A stretch of 54,527 nucleotides of DNA, from the NCBI GenBank assembly GCA_002725285.1, contig PBRC01000045.1, positions 1-54,527 on the forward strand. Direction: 5' to 3'. The number at the start of each line of letters is the position of its first letter. Position 1 is the stretch's first letter. A program made the translations under genes and the position numbers. Shown piece after piece: positions 29,273-37,415 of the stretch. The notes under the pieces were generated by a model. That model worked only from the letters and a program-made list of their open reading frames with translations. It was not told the origin of the DNA and ran no database searches. The DNA is from Gammaproteobacteria bacterium. Its GTDB lineage: Bacteria; Pseudomonadota; Gammaproteobacteria; Pseudomonadales; Azotimanducaceae.

Positions 29273-30682
29273 ATGAAGTACACCGCCATTCTGCTCTTAA
29301 TCGCTCTATTTACCTGCTCTTCGCTTCAGGCATCACCTTTGGACTATCTGTTTCAGGATCTGGACTTTTCTGATGAACATCTAACGAGCAGCCATGAGCT
29401 TCTAACAAGCAGCCATGAGCTTCTAACGAGCAGCCATGAGCTTCTGATAGGACAAATCAGCAACAGTGCTTACGACGAAGCGAGGGCTACCGCAAAGAAA
29501 CTGGTCTCCGAAGTTTCAGATTCTGACCTGGACAGTCTTATTCTGGCCAAGGTACTGGCTAACTCAGCGATTATCGAGCTGAACTGGGATCTGGAAGAAG
29601 CAATCAATATCGTGAATCAGGCGATAGATCTCACAGAAATCATCAATCCCTTCCACAAAGACCTGTTTGGAATGCTTCTGATCCGGGCTTTTGCAGAAGA
29701 AAAACTAGGCGACCACACCTCGACAACAGATACTCTGCGGCGAGCACAACATATTTCTCACCGGCATGATGGTGTCTACACCAGAGACCAGCTTCCTATT
29801 ATAAAATCGTTAGCACTGATCAATGAAGATCGCGGTCGCCTTGAAAGCGCAGACAGGGAGCAGAGGTTTCGCCTCAAAATAAGTGAGCAGGCATACGGTG
29901 TCAATGCTGAAGAGTTGATTCCCACACTGGAAGAACTCGGTATCTATTTTGCCAAACGCGGATATTCGATTCCCGGTATTCTGGGTCAGACAGATATGAA
30001 TCGAATCAAGCTGTTCCGTTTTTCATTCAAGATGTACGAGCGTGCTATTGCAATTATCGAAGATAAGTACGGTCCCAACGATCTTCGTCTGGTGAGTCCT
30101 CTTAAAGGTCTTTCAAAAGCAAAATTCTTATTGGGATCAGCAAAGACAAATTCAAGAAGTGCGATGGAACGAGCTACGGAGATCATCAGCAACAACCCGA
30201 CAACCGACACACCTGATTTTGCCCGGGCAATAATTGATCTGGCGGATATCTACACGATGACACAGGACAGCCGTGCATACGAAACCTATCAACACGCCTG
30301 GGTACTACTCTCTGAAAAACCAGAATATGAACAACTAAGATACGATGCTTTTGCCAAACCGAAGTGGTTGCATCACGACGACTTCAGGCCTGTCTTGAAA
30401 CGACAACCAGTAGGCATAGATGAATCCACTGAGCTGTTTGTGGAAGTGGAATTTGATGTCCTTGAGAATGGCAGCGTTAAAAATGTAGAGATAATCGAAT
30501 CCAATGTACCCAACGACAAGAAAAAATCTTTCCGCGACAGTGTCCGCAGAATAAAGTATCGACCCAGACTGGTGGATGGCAATCCAAGGGTTACCGAGGG
30601 ACTCAGCTTATATCAGACATTTGTCGTCCATCGTCCCGAGCCAACCGTTGAAACCACCTCGGAAACAGGTCCTGAAACATAG
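29273..30682 (+). CDS. Secreted TPR protein with TonB-C-like C-terminal domain (paralogue 2)
   Basis: Same layout as the upstream gene; C-terminus ELFVEVEFDVLENGSVKNVEIIESNVPNDKKKSFRDSVRRIKYRPRLVDGNPRVTEGLSLYQTF; 17-bp gap to paralogue 1. Confidence 0.72.
   Translation: MKYTAILLLIALFTCSSLQASPLDYLFQDLDFSDEHLTSSHELLTSSHELLTSSHELLIGQISNSAYDEARATAKKLVSEVSDSDLDSLILAKVLANSAIIELNWDLEEAINIVNQAIDLTEIINPFHKDLFGMLLIRAFAEEKLGDHTSTTDTLRRAQHISHRHDGVYTRDQLPIIKSLALINEDRGRLESADREQRFRLKISEQAYGVNAEELIPTLEELGIYFAKRGYSIPGILGQTDMNRIKLFRFSFKMYERAIAIIEDKYGPNDLRLVSPLKGLSKAKFLLGSAKTNSRSAMERATEIISNNPTTDTPDFARAIIDLADIYTMTQDSRAYETYQHAWVLLSEKPEYEQLRYDAFAKPKWLHHDDFRPVLKRQPVGIDESTELFVEVEFDVLENGSVKNVEIIESNVPNDKKKSFRDSVRRIKYRPRLVDGNPRVTEGLSLYQTFVVHRPEPTVETTSETGPET
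29381..29443 (+). repeat. Three tandem 21-bp in-frame repeats (LTSSHEL)3
   Basis: ctaac(g/a)agcagccatgagctt x3. Confidence 0.95.
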
Positions 30683-30687
30683 GAGGT

Positions 30688-31344
30688 TCAACCCTCATCG
30701 GTCTGCAGGAATTCTCTCAATTGCCCCGCCAGGGCTTTGCAGGCAGCGTTACCGGGTCGCGCCATGATCGGTATGGGCAGTATCAAACCGGCAAGATAGG
30801 AGGTACCGCTGGCATCGGCACTAATCTCACCAGCTGTCGTGAGATTTTGCAGATCCCATATTGATGCCTCATAGGATGCATTTTCTTCCCAATAAGTAAC
30901 CCCAAGGCAGCCACCACCGAATGTACTCAGCGTACAGCTGAAACTTCCACCACGATCTGTGGTGACGGTATCACCATTGATCCAGGCCAGATATCTGATC
31001 TTTGACGCCTCAATTCGATCCTGAACACCTGGTTGAGCGAACAATCTTGCAAGATCATCACTCGACGCCGGTGCGGTACGAGGTTCAAACCAGGGGTATA
31101 GCTGATCTTTAAACTGTGCCTGTGGTATCAGCCTGATGGGTTCAGAACCCGTGCTCAAGGCATCAGCCAGGCAGTCCGTGAAACTCTCTTCAGTCTGCCG
31201 ATCGTTGTAGCTGGCCCTGCCAAGAATTACCAGTGCTTCATCATTATTAAGGCCGGTACTGGCAGTACGTGATTCTTCAATTCGGGCTGTAACACAACTG
31301 GTGAGTAACGTCACCACTAACACTATCAAGCAACCATTCTTCAT
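30688..31344 (-). CDS. Lipoprotein of unknown function
   Basis: Lipobox LLTSCVTA; overlaps the stop of the upstream minus gene. Confidence 0.65.
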   Translation of the reverse strand: MKNGCLIVLVVTLLTSCVTARIEESRTASTGLNNDEALVILGRASYNDRQTEESFTDCLADALSTGSEPIRLIPQAQFKDQLYPWFEPRTAPASSDDLARLFAQPGVQDRIEASKIRYLAWINGDTVTTDRGGSFSCTLSTFGGGCLGVTYWEENASYEASIWDLQNLTTAGEISADASGTSYLAGLILPIPIMARPGNAACKALAGQLREFLQTDEG

Positions 31345-31973
31345 TTTGGTTCCCCTTCACGTTGTGCCAGCCACGAAACTATCGCTGGATGTTCTCCCAG
31401 TCCAACCGCAATTCTGGTTCCGCCATCTCTTATTGCCAGCATCGTAGCATCTCCCAGCGCCTGACCTGAACTAAAAGTACCGCCTTCGCTCTTGCCATAT
31501 CCGACGACGACATACTCGGCTACTTTGTGGTTGTCTGAATCCATCAGGGTGATCCGATAATGAATCGAAGCGGAATAAAACTTCAGACCAGATATATTCG
31601 GTGTGAGGAAGCCATACTTCTCGATCTTCGGAATAATCACCCCGTCCAGATTAGCTTTCTGAACATCGGTCAATTCAGGTGATTCGACTTCAACTACTGA
31701 ATCGAACAGGGCAGTCATCAGATTGCGAAAGAAGCTCAGGTTCTTTTCGCCCAGTGGAATATTCCAGGTCCCTTCTTCCTTGAGGACTTCACTGTGCATA
31801 AATGTCTTGAAACCCTCTTCGTAATATATCCCGACATTCGCAGGAATCCTTGCCACCAGCGGAGTAGGAACTGAACCCTCAACCACCACATTGGTCGTAC
31901 AAGCTGTCAACAAACCAAGAAGCACAACCAGACTGACAGCAGTCCATTTCAATTCACAGTTCCTCAAAAACAT
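31341..31973 (-). CDS. Lipoprotein of unknown function
   Basis: Lipobox LLTACTTN; 210 aa. Confidence 0.7.
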   Translation of the reverse strand: MFLRNCELKWTAVSLVVLLGLLTACTTNVVVEGSVPTPLVARIPANVGIYYEEGFKTFMHSEVLKEEGTWNIPLGEKNLSFFRNLMTALFDSVVEVESPELTDVQKANLDGVIIPKIEKYGFLTPNISGLKFYSASIHYRITLMDSDNHKVAEYVVVGYGKSEGGTFSSGQALGDATMLAIRDGGTRIAVGLGEHPAIVSWLAQREGEPK

Positions 31974-32365
31974 ACCCTTGTTTTTTTAGTTCCATCAGAT
32001 GAAGATTAGTTCATCCGACAGGCGTATAGGTGACGATCTGAGTCTATTTAGACCTGATCAACGACCTTAATATTCGTTCTCGCACTTCACCACATCAACA
32101 GCGATCTTACAAATAATTCCACCCGCTCGACGGATAAACACATCTCACTCTATATCAGGATCAGAAAGGGCAAAATCTCCACAACAGGCCCTGCAGATAA
32201 AAAGTACCCGGTTTGGAAGTGTATTGAACATTTCGGCCAGAAAACGGGTCAAACTAGGGTCAGATAGTAAATAACAGTGCCCTATTCAGGTAAACTTCAG
32301 TTTTTGGGTGACACAATGCAGTCTGGCAGCTACTTTTTGGGTGAAGGTACATTCATGGAGGCTCC

Positions 32366-33865
32366 ATGAGAAACAAACAGCTGCGATCGATGTTAGCACT
32401 TGGTATTCTGCTGGTGCTGGTCGCTTGTAAGTCGCCGAAAATGCAGATGCCACAACCACCATCCAGCACACCGCCTTCATCAAGCCCGTCAGGAGGCCTG
32501 CCTTCTCCTACACAAACACCATCCGGCACGCCCCCCAGTACACCGAGTTCTTCTCCTTCATCACCCAGTCCGACCTCAACACCATCACTGCCCAGCCCGT
32601 CCTCGTTGCCTAATCCAACGGTCGGTACAGATCCAAGTTTAAGTTTGCCAGACGGAAAACCCTCCAGTGACCAGAAAGGCAGCAAAGGGGAGCAAGGTGA
32701 GACCGCAGAACAAAGGAATGAACGACAAAAAGCGGGTGGCGATCTGCAAGAAGCCGGTGAGAAAATTGCCAGTGCCGGTGCCAAAATTGGCGATCAGGCA
32801 CAGGCAGGCGGTGGAAGCGAATTACCCTCCCAGTTCCCTCAGCAACCACCTGAACCCAATGCTCGGGGTGATGAACCGCCTGATCCGTTGATTCCCGACA
32901 CGGACTCCACGTCGGAAAGTGAAGAACTGGTATTTGATGAGAGCGAATCCAAGCCGTCTAAATCGGTGGCCAGCAATGATTCTTCAAGCCCACCGGGAGA
33001 ATCCAGCAACGTTGAGTCCAGTCAGGCTGCAGAGCTTGAAACCGGTGCGAATGAGTCTTCTTCCGGTGAATCTGAGATAAATGCCGAGATTACAGCAACA
33101 CAGGATGCTCTGGAACAAGCCAGTGAAGCACTGCGAACGGCAGGAGAGGCAGTCGCCAGTGCGGAGTCTGATGAGGAACTGGCGGAAGCAGAACAACTGC
33201 TTGCTCAGGCTCGAATTACCGTTATTCTCGCTGCTCAGGATCTCGAACTTCTGGAGGAAACTCTGGGCGATCCCAGTCTGGGTGAAGATGATCTCTTTGA
33301 GGAGGCGGAGAATGCACTAGACGAAGCGAATATCTTGCTCGTGATTGCCACCCAATCAGTCCTGAATGCAAAAACAGGATTACCTGATTTCCCGGATGGT
33401 TTGCCTGCGACGGGGATTCCGACGACGGGCAGTGAACAGATCGGTCAGCTTGATGAAGAACTGGACCAATCCCTGGTGATATTTGAGGGTCGGATTGAAG
33501 ATGCCAGGGGTACCATTGTAAATTCAACACCTCCTCCGATTACCGACTCTTCTCAAACGCGACGTCAGGGCAACCGGGGTCTAGATCTGATGGAAGTTGG
33601 GGATCAACCTGTTGGGGATCAACCTGTTGGGGATCAACCTGTTGGGGATCAACCAGCAGGAGATGAGCCAGAGGCAGCTGACCAGAAGTCGCCGGGTGAA
33701 GAACAGATAGCATCAGTCATCCCCCAGGTCCCGGAAGACATGCCAAGCCCACAGGGTGATGATATTGTCGCGCAGCAGCTCAGAGAAGCTGCCATTGCTG
33801 AGACAGACCCAAAGCTCAAAGAAAAACTCTGGGAGGAATATCGCCGTTACAAAGCGGGATTATAG
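32366..33865 (+). CDS. Lipoprotein with long Pro/Ser/Thr-rich linker and acidic helical region
   Basis: Lipobox LVACKS; PQPPSSTPPSSSPSGGLPSPTQTPSGTPP...; Ala/Glu-rich helices; conserved-looking C-terminus VAQQLREAAIAETDPKLKEKLWEEYRRYKAGL. Confidence 0.7.
   Translation: MRNKQLRSMLALGILLVLVACKSPKMQMPQPPSSTPPSSSPSGGLPSPTQTPSGTPPSTPSSSPSSPSPTSTPSLPSPSSLPNPTVGTDPSLSLPDGKPSSDQKGSKGEQGETAEQRNERQKAGGDLQEAGEKIASAGAKIGDQAQAGGGSELPSQFPQQPPEPNARGDEPPDPLIPDTDSTSESEELVFDESESKPSKSVASNDSSSPPGESSNVESSQAAELETGANESSSGESEINAEITATQDALEQASEALRTAGEAVASAESDEELAEAEQLLAQARITVILAAQDLELLEETLGDPSLGEDDLFEEAENALDEANILLVIATQSVLNAKTGLPDFPDGLPATGIPTTGSEQIGQLDEELDQSLVIFEGRIEDARGTIVNSTPPPITDSSQTRRQGNRGLDLMEVGDQPVGDQPVGDQPVGDQPAGDEPEAADQKSPGEEQIASVIPQVPEDMPSPQGDDIVAQQLREAAIAETDPKLKEKLWEEYRRYKAGL
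33596..33655 (+). repeat. Four tandem 15-bp in-frame repeats (VGDQP)4
   Basis: gttggggatcaacct x3, then gttggggatcaacca. Confidence 0.95.
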
Positions 33866-33881
33866 TTCCAAGGACAAGACT

Positions 33882-35072
33882 ATGAAGATATCAAATCCAC
33901 ATCATCTAACTATCAGCCTCCTCACAGTCGTCTGCGTCGTCATCAGTGGTTGCTCCACTACCGAAATAGTGAAAGCAAACTCAACTCCTGCTCTCCAGGC
34001 GAAAGAACCATTGCCACTGCATCTGTACCTGGATGTCGGTATTCTGCCCCTGCAACCAGGGATACCTGATTCGGAAGACGAAGTTAAGAAGAAGCTGATT
34101 ATCCCGGATGTAAGACGTGCAGAATCCCAGTACATTGCCTACCACCTCAAAGATACACTTGAATTCACCGGCAACTGGGGAGCTGTAAGGGTTACGCCAA
34201 ATATTTCAAACGCCGTTGACATCAGTGTCTCAGGCAAGATCATTCAGTCTGATGGTGAATTACTAAGAGCCCGGCTGAAAGCGACCGATTCAACCGGAAA
34301 AATCTGGGTCAACAAGGAATATTCTGACCAGGCCAGCAAGTTCTCCTATGATGGCCCGAAAGAAGATCCATTCCAGGACTTCTACAACGACTTCGCCAAC
34401 GACTTACTTAAGTACCGAGAAATACTCAATGAAGAGAAGATCACTGAGATTCGACGAATATCGAGTCTCAAGTATGCTATTAGTCTGTCACCAGAAGCTT
34501 TTGGTAATTATCTAACAATGTCTCGAGGTGGCAACGCTGAGATTAATCAACTCCCTGCAGACAACGATAGAATGTTAGAAAGAGTCGACAAAATCAAGGA
34601 ACGGGAATACCTGTTTGTTGATACTTTGGATGAATACTACGGTAAGTTCTATAGAGACATGAAGGCATCCTACGACGAATGGCGATTCGCCACATACGAC
34701 GAAGCCATCACTTTGCGACGAATGCAAAAACAAGCCAGAAACAGGTTACTGGGAGGCGCGGCATTGATCGCAGGAGGACTGTACGCAGGCTCTGAAAGTG
34801 GTACATACGCCGGTCAGGCAGCATCTGTCGGATCTGTTCTCGGCGGAATCAGCTCAATAAAGAGTGGACTGGACTTAAGAAAAGAAGCAGAAATCCACGC
34901 CGAATCTTTACGAGAGCTAAGTCATTCGCTGGGATCTGAGATTAAGCCTTATGTGTTGGATATAGAGGGTCGTACCATTGAACTTACTGGCACGGCAAAT
35001 GCGCAGTACGACCAGTGGAAGAATATACTAAAGGAAATTTATACGACTGAAACAGGGACCCTTGAACGGTAA
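33882..35072 (+). CDS. Lipoprotein with glycine-zipper-like segment
   Basis: Start reassigned to MKISNPHHLTISLLTVVCVVISGCSTTE (lipobox ISGC); LLGGAALIAGGLYAGSESGTYAGQAASVGSVLGG. Confidence 0.72.
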   Translation: MKISNPHHLTISLLTVVCVVISGCSTTEIVKANSTPALQAKEPLPLHLYLDVGILPLQPGIPDSEDEVKKKLIIPDVRRAESQYIAYHLKDTLEFTGNWGAVRVTPNISNAVDISVSGKIIQSDGELLRARLKATDSTGKIWVNKEYSDQASKFSYDGPKEDPFQDFYNDFANDLLKYREILNEEKITEIRRISSLKYAISLSPEAFGNYLTMSRGGNAEINQLPADNDRMLERVDKIKEREYLFVDTLDEYYGKFYRDMKASYDEWRFATYDEAITLRRMQKQARNRLLGGAALIAGGLYAGSESGTYAGQAASVGSVLGGISSIKSGLDLRKEAEIHAESLRELSHSLGSEIKPYVLDIEGRTIELTGTANAQYDQWKNILKEIYTTETGTLER

Positions 35073-35142
35073 CCGCCACATTTGTTCATGAATGTTTAAG
35101 GACTGCCTGAAGTTTTATGGCTGCATACGCTTTTAACTAAGA

Positions 35143-37407
35143 ATGACAACAACACTAACTGAAGGGCAGATATTTTCTGCCAAATACACCATGTTGCATC
35201 GAATCGCCGAAGATGATCAGTGCGACTGTTGGCTCGCACTTGATACCGAACTGAACGAGCGAGTCTTTCTTAGAGTATTTAAACAGGATCTGGATAACGA
35301 GATCCGGCAGTCAATTTCCCAAATCATCAACCGGCAGCGCGGCCTGCTGCACGCTCAAATTCCACGAATCTATGCGCTTGATCGATTTGATGACACTGAC
35401 TTTATTGCCAGCCAGTACATTCGATCTCAAGCAGAGTTCAATCACGCGGGAGACTTTGCAGAGCAATGGCAACTGCTCAGACAGGCTGCCATGGCGCTTG
35501 AATTCGCTCATGGCCTGGGCTTTGCTCACGGTCACCTGCACCCTCACAACCTCCTGATCGATAACTCGGGTAATATTCAGATAACAGATTTCGGGATTTC
35601 AGCTTCACAAAAAAAACAGATATCTCAGTATCTAAGCCCTCAGGTCAAGACTGAGCATGCTGCTGATGCATCTGACGATATCTATTCCTTTGGTCAACTT
35701 TTATTTAGAGGCCTAACAGGCAAATATTGGCGCGACGGGCAAACTTTTGAATCCAATCTACCGATACCAGAAGAATTCCAGCAACTTCTGATCAGCATGC
35801 TGAGTGACTCTCCCTACAATCGACCCAGGGATCTCTCAACCGTTATCGAGATCGTAGATGCTTACGTCGCTGGTGACAACGATAAAGTCGAAGCAATCGT
35901 GTCTGACTTCAGTCGCGTACAACCAGAAACTGTCGATATCAGTAACAGATCAACCCATATATTCCCGCGTGAGCGGAACCTTGTATCAGCACCAATCGCT
36001 CTGGCGGGATTATTTCTGCTTGTCATCCTGGCCTTTTTTGTCTTCCGATTCTTACCTGAAGCAGAACCAATCATCGTCGCCGAAGATGCCGGTTCAGTCA
36101 GCACACCTACAGTCGCGCCCACTCCGCAAACTGATGCTCCTGAAGAAAAGATCCTCACACCACTTGAGATCGCCAGACTCAAGGAACTGGAAGAACAGGG
36201 AAGTGAGATTGCCACCCGTCTTCTAAGGCTGCAGATTGAAGTTGAAGACATTGGCGGGCAGATCTGGGCAAAAGAGCAGTACAGTGCTGCCCTCAATTAT
36301 GGTCTCGAAGGTGATGCGGCGTATCGCGACAAGGCCTTTGAATTAGCGCTTGGTAAATATCAACAAGGCGTCACAACACTTGAGATGGTGTTAGACAGCA
36401 CCGAATCGGTCTCTTTGCAGAACCAGGCCATTGGCAGGCAGGCGCTTGAAGACGGCGATTCAGCACTGGCCCAAAAGGCCTTCACAATTCTCAACGCCAT
36501 TACCCCGCGCGACCCTGAGATCCTCGCCAGCCTCGAGAGGGCAGAAAATCTGAAACAGGTACAAACCTTGATAAAAAATGGCGAGATTATCGAGAGAAAC
36601 GAGGACCTTTCAGGTGCACTCAGCTTCTTTGAGCAAGCTTATGCACTAGACCCGGAATGGGCTCCTGCCCACATTGCACGCCAACGAATCAAGCAAAAGA
36701 TTGCAAACGCTGCCTTCAATGACAAGATGTCCATCGCTTTCTCTGCACTAAACAAAAAGGAGTACGCAACCGCACGGGAAGCCTTCCTCGAAGCCCGGCA
36801 AATTCTGCCTGACTCAGACGAACCAAAGGATGGTCTGGAGCAGATTACAATTTCTGAAATCCAGGACGCCATCGGATCCCATCAGCAAGAATTACATCAG
36901 TATGTTGCTGACGAAGACTGGGCTGAGGCTGTCATCGGATATGAAGCGGTGCTCGATCTTTCACCAGGCACAACCTTTGCTACCCAGGGATTGTCGTATG
37001 CACAGGCACGCATCACGCTGGACAAGGAACTGCGACGCTTCGTATCTCAGCCTGGACTAATGCTCACTGACAGTGCGCTTACTGAAGCAAAAGCAGTGCT
37101 GCTCAAGGCAGCACGAATTAAAGATCCTGGTAAGAAACTGCTTGACCAGATAAATAGATTGTCACACTTCATCTCACTGGCACGAATTCCGATTGAAATT
37201 GAACTGAGATCAGATAATAAGACTGAAGTGACGGTCAACAGAGTAAGGAACTTTGGCAAGCTGGCGTCAACCAAACTGGAACTCTACCCGGGCACCTACA
37301 CCATCGTCGGTAAGCGGCGCGGATATCGAGATGTTCGTGAAGAAGTAATCCTGCGGGGTGGGCGCCCGGTCCGGCCGATTCTCATCAGCTGTACTGAGAA
37401 AATCTAA
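35143..37407 (+). CDS. Ser/Thr kinase-like (probable pseudokinase) TM protein with TPR region
   Basis: Kinase-fold landmarks LEFAHGLGFAHGHLHPHNLLIDNSGNIQITDFGIS and DDIYSFGQLLFRGLTG; TM APIALAGLFLLVILAFFVFRF; TPR region; PEGA-like tail. Confidence 0.82.
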   Translation: MTTTLTEGQIFSAKYTMLHRIAEDDQCDCWLALDTELNERVFLRVFKQDLDNEIRQSISQIINRQRGLLHAQIPRIYALDRFDDTDFIASQYIRSQAEFNHAGDFAEQWQLLRQAAMALEFAHGLGFAHGHLHPHNLLIDNSGNIQITDFGISASQKKQISQYLSPQVKTEHAADASDDIYSFGQLLFRGLTGKYWRDGQTFESNLPIPEEFQQLLISMLSDSPYNRPRDLSTVIEIVDAYVAGDNDKVEAIVSDFSRVQPETVDISNRSTHIFPRERNLVSAPIALAGLFLLVILAFFVFRFLPEAEPIIVAEDAGSVSTPTVAPTPQTDAPEEKILTPLEIARLKELEEQGSEIATRLLRLQIEVEDIGGQIWAKEQYSAALNYGLEGDAAYRDKAFELALGKYQQGVTTLEMVLDSTESVSLQNQAIGRQALEDGDSALAQKAFTILNAITPRDPEILASLERAENLKQVQTLIKNGEIIERNEDLSGALSFFEQAYALDPEWAPAHIARQRIKQKIANAAFNDKMSIAFSALNKKEYATAREAFLEARQILPDSDEPKDGLEQITISEIQDAIGSHQQELHQYVADEDWAEAVIGYEAVLDLSPGTTFATQGLSYAQARITLDKELRRFVSQPGLMLTDSALTEAKAVLLKAARIKDPGKKLLDQINRLSHFISLARIPIEIELRSDNKTEVTVNRVRNFGKLASTKLELYPGTYTIVGKRRGYRDVREEVILRGGRPVRPILISCTEKI

Positions 37408-37415
37408 GAGGATTA

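Noticed and set aside
32281-32365. Short direct repeat tttttgggtga x2 before the Pro-rich lipoprotein
   Set aside because: Only two 11-bp copies with irregular context; could be chance.
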